Shown here one piece after another: positions 8,810-18,518 of a DNA stretch of 33,394 bases (position 1 is its first letter; the number at the start of each line of letters is the position of its first letter). Position numbers and translations under genes: made by a program. Under the pieces are notes generated by a model, which saw only the letters and a program-made list of their open reading frames with translations, did no database searches and was not told the DNA's origin. This stretch comes from Novosphingobium sp. Chol11 (GTDB lineage Bacteria > Pseudomonadota > Alphaproteobacteria > Sphingomonadales > Sphingomonadaceae), in contig CAMDQY010000003.1 of the NCBI GenBank assembly GCA_945906005.1, forward strand, positions 1 through 33,394, read 5' to 3'.

Positions 8810-8830
8810 CCATGCCACGGGCCAGAGAGG

Positions 8831-11662
8831 TCAGAACGACACGGTCAGGTCCATGCCGTAAGAACGGGCAGGAATGTAATTGCCGCCAATGAAGATGTTG
8901 CTGATATTGAGCGCGGAGGAGAAGCGCTGCTTGTCGAACAGGTTGCGTGCCCAGACGGCAAGGTCAGCCTTGATGCCGCCCAGGTTCATCTCCTTCAGCG
9001 CGACGCGACCGTTCACAATCCAATATGATTCGGTGTAGAGCACGTCCGGAGCGATCTTGAATATCGCTGCATCCGGGTTGGTGTCCGCCTGGACCTTGTC
9101 GCGGAAGATGGCATCGGTGCGGAGCGACAGATAGGCATCGCCGAACAGCGGCTGCGTGTCATACTGGGCGAACACGGTGCCGGTCCACTTGGGCGTGGTC
9201 AGCCTGCCGTTATAGTTGCCATTGAATGCCGCAATGATTGCAGGGGGAACGCTATTGACCGTGACATGCGTGTAGGCGGCGTTTCCGCCGATCGTCAGCC
9301 CTTCAAAGGGAGCAGCCAAGGTTTCGAACTCGAGACCCCAAGACTCCTTGCCGCCGACGTCGAGCACGAACACACTGATGGAATCGCCGTTGCACGCTGG
9401 GTTCGAGGTTCGCGCGCAAATCTCCTTGAATGTTTCGGGAGCGGTCTGAACGCTGCTCGGTGATTGCAGATGCTTCACGTCGGCCCACCATGCGGTCAGG
9501 TTCTTGCGAAGCTTGTTGTTGAAGAATTCCCCCTTGATGCCCGCTTCGGCCGATTTCACGGTTTCCGGGTCGAATGGCAGGCTCGCTGAGGTTCCGCCCG
9601 ACACATAGGCAGTGGAATACTTGGCATAGAGCAGCACATCAGGGTTCAGCTTGAAGTTCACGCCAAACAGATAATTGAAACGCGTGTCCTTGTAGTTGGA
9701 TTCGGTGAGCGTCAGCGCAGTGGGAATCTTGCCGAACAGGAACGAACCGAACTTCTTGTCTTTGGTGAGACGACCGCCGACTACGACGTCGAGCTTGTCC
9801 GTGAGGTGGAACTCAAGCTGTGCGTATGCCGCTATCGAACGAGCGGCATTGTAATATTCACCGATATCCGATTGGCCGATCACGCCATTCGGAATGAACG
9901 CGAAACTTGTCGTGTTCTTCAGCCAATGTTCCGCGACGTGGTCCTTCGACTTGAACCACATGGCACCAAATGTTCCGGTGAGCAGGTCGGATTCGTAGTT
10001 TGCCTGAAGTTCGGCGCTCCACTGTTCCGAACGGCTCTGCGCGCCAGAAACGATGCCGACGAAGGGCTGGCCGACGAGGGGAGCAAAACGCTGCACGAAC
10101 GAGGGGATGGCAGCCTGCGCATCGGCAGGCGTGTTGATGCCGGGCGCGCGACCGATCGACGAGAACGCAATGAAGGTAGCGTAAGGAACGAGCGCCTGCT
10201 GCGTAAACGGCAGGCTCGACATGCCGTCAAGCGGCGAGGTCGCAAAGATGGTGGACTTGCGGTAGCCGAGTATCGACTTGATCGAAAGGTTGTCAGACGC
10301 GACGTAATTGGCCGTAAAGCTGTGCCCCTGGTGTTTCTGTTCGGTCGGAATCGACCAGGCGTTATGCTCGCCATTGGGTCGCTTGCCATTGTCGTCTTCA
10401 TCCACGACACCGTTCGAATCGGCCAGCGCGCCCAGGAAGGAGCCAAGCAGCGGCACCGAGCGGTTCAGCGTGACCAGCGAAACCGCCTCCGGCGTGTTCA
10501 GCGCATCGCCGCGGTCATATTTGTAAACAGCGCTGAAATCGCCCGATTCAAACTTGAGTGCGGCAAAGTACGTATCGACGTCCTTCGCGCCGAGGGTCTT
10601 TACCGATTTCGCGTTTCTGGCGACCGGCGCGTAGTTTGAGGCCAGCCGGTTCCATACCACGGGCGCGCCAAGGTTGTTGATGTCGCCGTCGCGCTGCTCA
10701 TGGACATAGCTGAAATAGGCGCTGAACGGCCCGATTTGCGGCGTATGGGCCGAAAGCCGCCAGCGCCAGTGATCCTGGTTGCCCATTGTCAGGCTGGCCT
10801 TCACACTGGCTTCGCCGGTCGGATCACTGGTCATGATGCTGACCGCTCCGGTCGTGGCATTGCGCCCGAAAAGGGTGCCCTGCGGCCCGCGCAGGACCTC
10901 AATTCGCGACACATCGGGCAGATCGAAGATGTAGCGCCCGCCATTGGCGCTGATGGTCTGGCCGGTGATATAGCTGGCATCCTCGCTCGCAAGGAACAGG
11001 CAGGCAGCGGCGATTTCCTCTGGGCGGCCGATCCTCTTCATCGGCAGGAAGTTTTTCATCGCCTCGATGTCCATCGGCGCGGCGCGCAGCGCGGGCGTAT
11101 CGACGATACCGGGCGGCACCATGTTGAAGGTAACGCCGCTCGGCGCATATTCGTTTGCCAGAGCCTTGGTGAGGCCCAGCACGCCGCCCTTTGAGGCGAC
11201 ATAATGCGCCTGCGATGGCGATCCGTTCTGCACCGAGGAGGAGGTGATGTTGACCACGCGGCCCCACCCGGCCTCCAGCATGGCGGGCAGCATCTCGCGG
11301 ATGCACAGGTGCGGACCTTTCAGGTTGATCCGCATCATCATTTCCCACTGCTCGTCGGTGATCTCGAAATAGGGGACGAAGGGCGCGATCCCGGCATTGT
11401 TGACGAGGATCTGGATTTCGCCGAACGCTTCGCGGGTGTGCCCGGCGGCAGCGGCAATGGCAGCCGCATCGGCGCAATCCGCTTCGATAGCGATCGCCGT
11501 ATTGCCCGCAGCGGTGATCGTCGCCACCGTCTCGCGAACGCCCGCGCCGTTGATGTCCCATGCGCCGACGCTTGCGCCTTCACGTGCGAAGCGCTCGGCA
11601 ATGGCCCGCCCGATGCCCGAACCCGCGCCGGTTACGACCGCAACCTTGCCTGCAAGCTGCAC
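8831..11662 (-). CDS. in-frame fusion: SDR oxidoreductase + truncated TonB-dependent receptor
   Basis: SDR motifs [35 protein letters not shown], then [36 protein letters not shown] (mid-plug of TBDR) and full barrel ending in F. GTG 11662 with AGGAGA upstream fits as start; the ORF track uses 11743. Confidence 0.88.
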   Translation of the reverse strand: MQLAGKVAVVTGAGSGIGRAIAERFAREGASVGAWDINGAGVRETVATITAAGNTAIAIEADCADAAAIAAAAGHTREAFGEIQILVNNAGIAPFVPYFEITDEQWEMMMRINLKGPHLCIREMLPAMLEAGWGRVVNITSSSVQNGSPSQAHYVASKGGVLGLTKALANEYAPSGVTFNMVPPGIVDTPALRAAPMDIEAMKNFLPMKRIGRPEEIAAACLFLASEDASYITGQTISANGGRYIFDLPDVSRIEVLRGPQGTLFGRNATTGAVSIMTSDPTGEASVKASLTMGNQDHWRWRLSAHTPQIGPFSAYFSYVHEQRDGDINNLGAPVVWNRLASNYAPVARNAKSVKTLGAKDVDTYFAALKFESGDFSAVYKYDRGDALNTPEAVSLVTLNRSVPLLGSFLGALADSNGVVDEDDNGKRPNGEHNAWSIPTEQKHQGHSFTANYVASDNLSIKSILGYRKSTIFATSPLDGMSSLPFTQQALVPYATFIAFSSIGRAPGINTPADAQAAIPSFVQRFAPLVGQPFVGIVSGAQSRSEQWSAELQANYESDLLTGTFGAMWFKSKDHVAEHWLKNTTSFAFIPNGVIGQSDIGEYYNAARSIAAYAQLEFHLTDKLDVVVGGRLTKDKKFGSFLFGKIPTALTLTESNYKDTRFNYLFGVNFKLNPDVLLYAKYSTAYVSGGTSASLPFDPETVKSAEAGIKGEFFNNKLRKNLTAWWADVKHLQSPSSVQTAPETFKEICARTSNPACNGDSISVFVLDVGGKESWGLEFETLAAPFEGLTIGGNAAYTHVTVNSVPPAIIAAFNGNYNGRLTTPKWTGTVFAQYDTQPLFGDAYLSLRTDAIFRDKVQADTNPDAAIFKIAPDVLYTESYWIVNGRVALKEMNLGGIKADLAVWARNLFDKQRFSSALNISNIFIGGNYIPARSYGMDLTVSF

Positions 11663-11806
11663 CTTGTTCTCCTGATCCCAACGACTGTCACCGGTAATAG
11701 CAATGCCGCTCGTTGTCGTCCGCACAAGGCGCAGCAGTATCATGGGAGCGATGGCTGGCCTTGCCGGACTCGACCTTGCAGCTTAGACCTTGCAACAGGA
11801 CGGGAG

Positions 11807-12604
11807 ATGACAAAGGCGATGAAGCACCAGGGCAGGGTTGCCATCATAACCGGCGCGGGTTCGGGCATCGGTCGGGCAACGGCGTTCGCTCTCGCACGCG
11901 ACAATGTCGCGATTGTTGCGGTCGGCCGCAGGGTCGAACCTCTCGAACAATTGCGCAACGATCTTGCCGACACGGTGCCGGTGGCTGTCGTGGCTGCCGA
12001 CGTGACCGACGACGATGCGCCTTCGCGCGCGGCCCAGACCGCCATCACCGACTTCGGTAGGCTCGACTATCTCGTCAACAATGCCGGCATGGGCAAACCG
12101 GCCCCGGTGGACGAAACCACCGACGAGGTGCTCGACTTGTTCCTCAACGTACACCTGCGGGCGCCATTCCGGTTCTGCCGCGAGGCATTGGGAGTGATGC
12201 AGGACGGCGGCGCAATCGTGAATATGGCCTCCAGCTTCGCGATGATCGGCGGCATGCGCGGCGGCGCCTATTCGGCTGCCAAGGGCGGGATTGTCGCCCT
12301 GACCAAGCACATGGCCGCACAATACGGGCAGCGCGGCATACGCACCAACGCCATCGCGCCGGGTGTGCTCGAAACCGACATGACCGCCTATGCCTGGAAC
12401 GCGCATGTCTTCCGGCGAATGAACATGGACATGACCCCGTTGAACCGCACCGGAACGGGAGAGGACGCCGCTGCGGCGATCCGTTTCCTGCTGTCCGACG
12501 AGGCGCGCTTCATCACCGGGCAGATACTGGCTATCGACGGCGGTTGGACCACGACCAAGTATCTTGCCGAATCGGTCGTGCTCGCCGGGTCGGATCAAGC
12601 CTGA
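11807..12604 (+). CDS. short-chain dehydrogenase/reductase
   Basis: [56 protein letters not shown] upstream of ATG 11807. Upstream part of the 11204 ORF is antisense to the fusion gene. Confidence 0.92.
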   Translation: MTKAMKHQGRVAIITGAGSGIGRATAFALARDNVAIVAVGRRVEPLEQLRNDLADTVPVAVVAADVTDDDAPSRAAQTAITDFGRLDYLVNNAGMGKPAPVDETTDEVLDLFLNVHLRAPFRFCREALGVMQDGGAIVNMASSFAMIGGMRGGAYSAAKGGIVALTKHMAAQYGQRGIRTNAIAPGVLETDMTAYAWNAHVFRRMNMDMTPLNRTGTGEDAAAAIRFLLSDEARFITGQILAIDGGWTTTKYLAESVVLAGSDQA

Positions 12605-12615
12605 GCCGTGTTGCG

Positions 12616-14244
12616 GTGAACTTGCCGCGCCTGGATATGCTTGGCTGGTCGCTACGCAGTGACGAGGGCTCGGCAAGGCTTTGGCGCGAGCAGGGTTGGT
12701 GGTGTGACGAGACGGCAGGCGATGTGGCACGAAACCTTGCGCGCGACGAGCCGGAGCGGGTTCTGATTGTCGATGGCGATGTGCGTGTAACCGCGTTGCA
12801 GTTGCTTTGCAGTGCCGATGCAATTGCGCAGCAGTTGCTCGCGCGAGGGATCGGGCCGGGCAAGGTGGTCTCGTTCATGCTGCCAAACTGGCACGAAGCG
12901 GCTGCGATCTATCTCGCGGCCACGCTAGCAGGTGCGGTCGCCCATCCGATCGTGCCGCAGCTTCGCGACAGCGAGGTCGCCTTCATGCTGGCCGACAGTG
13001 GCAGCCGCGTGCTGTTCGTGCCTGCAGAATTCCGGGGCTTCGATTATCGCGCAATGATGGTGCGAGTGAACGCCGGACTTTCCCGGTCTGTCGAAACCGT
13101 GGTGCTGCGCGGAGATCCGGGCGAACATGCACCGTTTTCCGCGCTACTTGAACCCGTCGCCCAGACTGCGCCGCTGCCACGCGTCGATCCTGACAGCATT
13201 AAGATGCTGATGTACACTTCAGGCACGACCGGGCGACCCAAGGGAGTGCTGCACAGCCACAATTCGCTCCATGCGCTGATCCGGCAGATCGAGCGGAACT
13301 GGCACGTCTCTCCCGGCGACCGCTTCATCGTCCCATCGCCGATCAGCCATATCGGCGGCTCGATCTATGCCTTTGAAATGCCGCTTCTGTGCGACACCTC
13401 TGCGGTGCTTCAAGAGCATTGGGAGGCCCCTGCCGCAGTCGCCTTGATCGACACTGAGCATTGCACCCACATGGCGGGCGCGACGCCGTTTCTCGATGGC
13501 CTGCTGGGTGCAGCGCAAGAGTCCGGAACGCGGCTGCCCAGCCTCAAGGTATTCATTTGCGGCGGAGCTTCGGTCCCGCCCGCGCTGGTCCGGCGGGCAC
13601 AAGCCAGCTTTGCGAAGGCAGCAGTTAGCCGTGTCTACGGCTCGACCGAGGTGCCAGTGCTGACAGTCGGTGCGCTAGAACCGGGCGAGGAGAACAAGGC
13701 CGCTGAGACCGATGGCCGGATCGGCATTGCCGAGGTCCGGCTTGTCGATGGCGAAGTGACCGCGCGCGGTGCGCAGATGCTGCGCGGTTATCTCCATGCC
13801 GAGGACGAGACGCAGGCATTCACCCCGGACGGTTTCTTCCGCATGGCCGATCTCGCCCGCGAGGAGCCGGGCGGCTATCTCGTCGTCACCGGCCGGGCCA
13901 AGGACATCATCATCAGGAACGGCGAGAACATTGCGCCCAAGGAGATCGAGGATATTCTGCTCGATCATCCTGCAATCGCCGACATTGCGATTGTCGGCCT
14001 GCCCGATGCCCGAACCGGCGAGCGGGCCTGCGCGGTGATCGTTCCATCGAAGGGTGCCGCGCCGGATTGTGCCGCTCTGGCCAACTTTCTGGGCGAGCGG
14101 GGCATTGCCAAATTCAAATGGCCCGAGCAGGTCGAACTGCGCAGCGAACTGCCGCGCAATGCCGCGGGCAAGGTGCTCAAGAATGTGCTGCAAGAGCAGT
14201 TCGAGCAAAGTGCGAAAAAGTGGGAACCGGTTTTTCGCAAATAG
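12616..14244 (+). CDS. acyl-CoA ligase, AMP-binding family (cyclohexanecarboxylate-CoA-ligase-like)
   Basis: MYTSGTTGRPKGVLH, GRAKDIIIRNGENIAPKEIE, PRNAAGKVLK motifs; start uncertain (GTG 12616 or ATG 12637). Confidence 0.9.
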   Translation: MNLPRLDMLGWSLRSDEGSARLWREQGWWCDETAGDVARNLARDEPERVLIVDGDVRVTALQLLCSADAIAQQLLARGIGPGKVVSFMLPNWHEAAAIYLAATLAGAVAHPIVPQLRDSEVAFMLADSGSRVLFVPAEFRGFDYRAMMVRVNAGLSRSVETVVLRGDPGEHAPFSALLEPVAQTAPLPRVDPDSIKMLMYTSGTTGRPKGVLHSHNSLHALIRQIERNWHVSPGDRFIVPSPISHIGGSIYAFEMPLLCDTSAVLQEHWEAPAAVALIDTEHCTHMAGATPFLDGLLGAAQESGTRLPSLKVFICGGASVPPALVRRAQASFAKAAVSRVYGSTEVPVLTVGALEPGEENKAAETDGRIGIAEVRLVDGEVTARGAQMLRGYLHAEDETQAFTPDGFFRMADLAREEPGGYLVVTGRAKDIIIRNGENIAPKEIEDILLDHPAIADIAIVGLPDARTGERACAVIVPSKGAAPDCAALANFLGERGIAKFKWPEQVELRSELPRNAAGKVLKNVLQEQFEQSAKKWEPVFRK

Positions 14245-14305
14245 CGATGCGACCACAAATAGATTGAGCGGGCGAAGTGATTCAGATTCCACACAGCCCG
14301 CTCTA
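14211..14305. repeat. composite palindromic element overlapping ligase 3' end
   Basis: TGCGAAAAA-GTGGGAACCGG-TTTTTCGCA (14211-14239) then GAGCGGGC (14266-14273)/GCCCGCTC (14296-14303). Resembles dispersed palindromic repeats recalled from alphaproteobacterial genomes. Confidence 0.65.
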
Positions 14306-14322
14306 GGAGGCGAGACACTGCG

Positions 14323-15468
14323 ATGAATTTCGATTGGACCGAGGAGGAGCAAGCCTTCCGCCAGCACCTGCGCGAATTCATCACGCGGAACGTGCCGCAA
14401 GACTGGGAGCGATTTGCCGAACATGGTCCGGGTTCTGCGGCGCTGACAGAGTTTGCCCGTGAATTTTGCGGCAAGCTCGCCCAGGACGATCTGCTGACCC
14501 CGCACTGGCCGGTCGAGATCGGTGGCCTCGGCCTCGATCCCTGGCACCAGACCATCCTTGCCGAGGAAATGTGGACGACGGGCGAGCCGCGCGGCGGCCA
14601 GTACATGAACGTCAACTGGATTGGCCCGACGCTGATGAAATTCGGCAGCGAGGAGCACAAGGCCCGCTACCTGCCGGGTATCACTTCGGGGCAGTCGCTA
14701 TGGTGCCAGGGCTTTTCCGAGCCGGGCTCGGGCTCCGATCTTGCCTCGTTGCGCACCAAAGCCGAGCCGGTCGGAGAGGTTTACCGCGTCAACGGGCAGA
14801 AGGTCTGGACCAGCTATGCGGGCCTTGCGGAAACCTGCTTCCTGCTGTGCCGCACCGGGGAAGACCGCAAGCGCGGCATCTCGATCCTGCTGGTGCCGAT
14901 GGACACGCCCGGCATTACCGTACGCGATATACCCTCGATCATCGGGCGCGGCGACATCCACGAGGTGTTTTTCGACGATGTCGAGGTGCCGCTTTCGGCC
15001 CGGCTTGGCGAGGAAGGGCAGGCCTGGGATATCATCGCCTATTCGCTCACCAACGAGCGGCTGGGCATTCCGCGCTATGCGCTGGCGCGTGCCGCGCTCG
15101 AACGCTCGGTCTCGATCCTGAGCGAACGCGGCGACTTTGCGGACGATGCCGTGAGGATCGAAGCTGCCTCGGTGGCATCGCTATGCGAGGCGGCCCGCTT
15201 GGCCAGCTATGCGCTCGTCGACCGGCGCGCCAAGGGTGAGACACTCGGCGCCGAGGCATCTTCTGCGCGCTTCGCCACGGTCATGGCAGAGCGGCGCGTT
15301 GCTGAATTCGTCACCGAGCACTTGCCCGAGGCGCTCGCCGATGCGCACCCTTATCTCAAGATGCACCACCAGCGCGGGATCGTTGCCGGAATCGCGGCGG
15401 GAGCGGCTGAAATCCAGCTCAACATCATCGCCAGCGACGTCCTCCAGCTTCCAAGGGAGCCGCGCTGA
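14323..15468 (+). CDS. acyl-CoA dehydrogenase (larger subunit-like)
   Basis: WCQGFSEPGSGSDLASLRTKAE, INERLGIPRYALAR-like region, GAAEIQLNIIASDVLQLP. Confidence 0.93.
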   Translation: MNFDWTEEEQAFRQHLREFITRNVPQDWERFAEHGPGSAALTEFAREFCGKLAQDDLLTPHWPVEIGGLGLDPWHQTILAEEMWTTGEPRGGQYMNVNWIGPTLMKFGSEEHKARYLPGITSGQSLWCQGFSEPGSGSDLASLRTKAEPVGEVYRVNGQKVWTSYAGLAETCFLLCRTGEDRKRGISILLVPMDTPGITVRDIPSIIGRGDIHEVFFDDVEVPLSARLGEEGQAWDIIAYSLTNERLGIPRYALARAALERSVSILSERGDFADDAVRIEAASVASLCEAARLASYALVDRRAKGETLGAEASSARFATVMAERRVAEFVTEHLPEALADAHPYLKMHHQRGIVAGIAAGAAEIQLNIIASDVLQLPREPR

Positions 15469-16394
15469 TGGATCTTTCCCTCACCCAGGATCAGCGCGTT
15501 ATCCTCGATGCGCTCGATGCCATGTTGCGGCCATGGGAGAGCGCCCCCATCCACGATGCGCCGCTGTTTGCGAGCGACCACGCGCTCGATAGAGCGCTGG
15601 CAGATGCCGGGTTTCTCGAAGTGGCTAATGATCCCGAGCTTGGCACTGTCACCGCCGCGCTGGTGATCGAGCGGCTGGCGCGCCTGCCCTATGCGACCGA
15701 GGCGGCGGCGAGCGCGCTCGTTGGTCCGGTGCTTGGCGAAGAAACCGCCGGGCCGATGTGCCTCGTCGACGCCCGCCAATGGCGACGCCCGGTACGATAC
15801 CTGCGCGAGGGCGCGCGGGTCGTGTTACTGGAAGATCGGGGCGTTTCGGGATTTACCGCCAGTGCAACACAGTTCCGTGCGGAGCCGGAAGCGCTGTTCG
15901 CCTATCCGGTCGCCACATTGCATGGACTGCCCGAGGTGCGCGAACCGCTGACCATCGATCCAATGCAGCTTCGAGCGCGTTGGCAAGTCGGCCTCGCATC
16001 GGAATGCGCCGGGCTGCTGGCAGGCGCGCTTGCCAGCGTGGTTTCGCATGTATCGGACCGCAAGCAGTTCGGTCGGCCACTCGCGACCTTTCAGGCGCTG
16101 CGCCACCGTCTTGCCGAGGCGCAGGTGCGGATCAATGGCACCTACTGGCTGGCGATCAGGGCTGCGGCGGACTGCGATTCGGGCAATGCGGCACTGGCCG
16201 CGCTCCATGCCGCCGAAACCGCGCGCATCTGCACCTATGATTTCCATCAGTTCCTCGGGGCTATGGGCATGACATTGGAGCATCCGCTCCACCTGTGGAC
16301 CTACCGGCTGAAATTGCTGGCGGGCGAGCTTGGCGGCGTTTCGGGTCATGCCCGGTCAGTAGCCGACGCGTTGTGGGGGCCTGCCTCAGGCTGA
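15468..16394 (+). CDS. acyl-CoA dehydrogenase-like (short partner subunit)
   Basis: SDRKQFGRPLATFQALRHRLAE and HQFLGAMGMTLEHPLHLWTYRLK; stop/start overlap with preceding gene (TGATG). Confidence 0.88.
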   Translation: MDLSLTQDQRVILDALDAMLRPWESAPIHDAPLFASDHALDRALADAGFLEVANDPELGTVTAALVIERLARLPYATEAAASALVGPVLGEETAGPMCLVDARQWRRPVRYLREGARVVLLEDRGVSGFTASATQFRAEPEALFAYPVATLHGLPEVREPLTIDPMQLRARWQVGLASECAGLLAGALASVVSHVSDRKQFGRPLATFQALRHRLAEAQVRINGTYWLAIRAAADCDSGNAALAALHAAETARICTYDFHQFLGAMGMTLEHPLHLWTYRLKLLAGELGGVSGHARSVADALWGPASG

Positions 16395-16412
16395 ACGATC
16401 AGGAGATATTAA

Positions 16413-17174
16413 ATGCAAATCAAGGGGTTGGCCGCAGTGGTCACCGGCGGCGCATCGGGCCTCGGCAAGGCGAGCGCGCAAATGCTCGCGGCTGCGGGCG
16501 CAAAAGTCGCGGTGTTCGACCTCAACGCCGAGTCGGGAGAAGCGGCGGCGCGAGCGATCGGCGGAATTTTCGTCAGTGTCGATGTCTCCGACGACGCCAG
16601 CGTTTCGGCGGGCCTTGATGCAGCGCAGGCGGCGCACGGCGGCGCGCGGATACTCGTCAACTGCGCCGGGATTGCACCGGCAGTGAAAACCGTGGGCAAG
16701 GGCAACGCGCCGCATCCGCTCGACACCTTCCGCAAGACCATCGAGGTCAACCTCATCGGCACCTTCAACATGATCTCGAAATTCGCCGCGCGCGCCGCCG
16801 CGCTCGACGAGATCGATGGCGAATGCGCAGTGATCGTCAACACCGCTTCGGTCGCCGCATACGAGGGCCAGATCGGGCAGGCCGCCTATGCCGCGTCGAA
16901 GGGCGGCGTGGTCGGCCTGACCCTGCCGGTGGCTCGCGATCTTGCGCAGCACAAGATCAGGGTGATGACGATCGCGCCAGGCATCTTCCTGACGCCGATG
17001 CTCGAGGCCTTTCCCGAGAACGTGCAACAGGCACTGGGCGCGCAAGTTCCGCATCCCAGCCGCCTTGGCAAGCCAAGCGAATATGCGCAGCTCGTTGCCA
17101 GCATCATCGCCAATCCAATGCTGAACGGCGACGTCATCCGGCTCGATGGCGCAATCAGGATGGCGCCGCGTTAA
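16413..17174 (+). CDS. short-chain dehydrogenase/reductase (3-hydroxyacyl-CoA dehydrogenase type II-like)
   Basis: VVTGGASGLGKAS, VNCAG, NTASVAAYEGQIGQAAYAASKGGV, MLEAFPENVQQALGAQVPHPSRLGKPSEYA. Confidence 0.9.
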   Translation: MQIKGLAAVVTGGASGLGKASAQMLAAAGAKVAVFDLNAESGEAAARAIGGIFVSVDVSDDASVSAGLDAAQAAHGGARILVNCAGIAPAVKTVGKGNAPHPLDTFRKTIEVNLIGTFNMISKFAARAAALDEIDGECAVIVNTASVAAYEGQIGQAAYAASKGGVVGLTLPVARDLAQHKIRVMTIAPGIFLTPMLEAFPENVQQALGAQVPHPSRLGKPSEYAQLVASIIANPMLNGDVIRLDGAIRMAPR

Positions 17175-17254
17175 TTGCTCCCCTCAGGCGATTTGGCTTG
17201 CCAACCTCATGCCGCGCCTTAGGCTCACAGGCGGGATAGAGGAGATCTGTAAAC

Positions 17255-18499
17255 ATGTATTTCGGCTGGATCGTCGTGTTCGTGGGCGCCATAATCATGA
17301 TGCTGGTAATGGGGACGACGGTCAGTGTGTTCGGCCTCTATGTCCTTCCCGTCAGCTCGGAGTTCGGCTTGTCGCGTGCCGATGTGAACAGCGGGTTCGC
17401 GCTGATGAACCTGGGCGGTGCAGTGATTGCGCCGCTGGTCGGGCGCGCTGCCGATACGTTTCCGGTGCGCCGGGTGATGGCTGCGGGTGCGCTGTGCTAT
17501 GCGCTTGCCAGCATTACCATCGGCCTTTCCGACAAGCTGTGGCTGAACGCGCTGGTCCTGGGCATGATCCTGCCGGTCACGATCGGCGGGATGACGTCTT
17601 TCGGTGTGATGGCGATGGTCACCCGCTGGTTCGAGGCGCAGCGCGCCCGGGCGCTGTCGCTAGCCGCGATTGGCATGTCGCTGGGCTCGGTTGTGATGGC
17701 GCCGTTCGTCGGCTGGATGATCGGCAATGTCGGCTGGCGTGAGATGCTGGTCGGCCAGGGTATCGTTATCGGCACAATTTTCCTGCTGCTCATTTTCGTC
17801 CTGCGCGATCGTCCCGGCCCCGATGACATCGAGCCGAGACTGGCCGGAACCGAACATTTGCCGCCCTCTCCACCTGTTGCAGCTGCAGATCAGAAGCCGC
17901 TTTCCACGCGCGAGATTCTCGGCAAGCCTGCGTTCTACATCATTGCCGTGACCATGGCGCTGGGTATGGGCACGGTGCAGGCTATGACCATTTCGCTGAT
18001 TCCGATGGTGCAGGAAACGGGTATTGGCACTGCCGCCGCAGCGGCAGGCTTGATATCGATCATGGGCGTGGCCGGGATTGTCGGCAGACTTGCGCTGGCG
18101 GCAGTTGGCGACCGGGTGAACAAGGCCATCGCGCTGAGCATTTCGCTCGCGGCCTTTGCGGGGCTGGTCGTGCTCCTGCCTATTCCTTCGGGCTATCTGA
18201 TGGTGGCGATGATCGTTGCGGTCATGGGCTTTCTCGGCGGAGCGATCATGCCGCTATGCCTTGCAATCCTCGCCGAAGTTGTGGGTCCCTACACCTTCGC
18301 ATCGGCAAACGGCCTTGCCTCACTGGTGATCGCGCTGCTTGGCGCGGTGACCATCCGCTTGAGCGGCGACATTTTCGACGCCACCGGCACCTATCACGCC
18401 GTGTTCGCGATGCTCGGTGGCGCTATCGCGGTCGGCTCGCTGCTCATGCTGGTCTATGCGCGGATGACGAGGACGGAAGGGGTAGCCGTTGTCACCTAG
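17255..18499 (+). CDS. MFS transporter (monocarboxylate-transporter-like)
   Basis: 12-TM-like hydrophobic pattern; FGLYVLPVSSEFGLSRADVNSGF, GRAADTFPVRRVM. Confidence 0.9.
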   Translation: MYFGWIVVFVGAIIMMLVMGTTVSVFGLYVLPVSSEFGLSRADVNSGFALMNLGGAVIAPLVGRAADTFPVRRVMAAGALCYALASITIGLSDKLWLNALVLGMILPVTIGGMTSFGVMAMVTRWFEAQRARALSLAAIGMSLGSVVMAPFVGWMIGNVGWREMLVGQGIVIGTIFLLLIFVLRDRPGPDDIEPRLAGTEHLPPSPPVAAADQKPLSTREILGKPAFYIIAVTMALGMGTVQAMTISLIPMVQETGIGTAAAAAGLISIMGVAGIVGRLALAAVGDRVNKAIALSISLAAFAGLVVLLPIPSGYLMVAMIVAVMGFLGGAIMPLCLAILAEVVGPYTFASANGLASLVIALLGAVTIRLSGDIFDATGTYHAVFAMLGGAIAVGSLLMLVYARMTRTEGVAVVT

Positions 18500-18518
18500 C
18501 GCAAAGGGCGTTCAAATA

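Noticed and set aside
11204-11806. 201-aa N-terminal extension of the SDR ORF 11204..12604
   Set aside because: Antisense to the SDR-TBDR gene; homology begins at MTKAMKHQGRVAIITGAG with a good RBS at 11797-11800.
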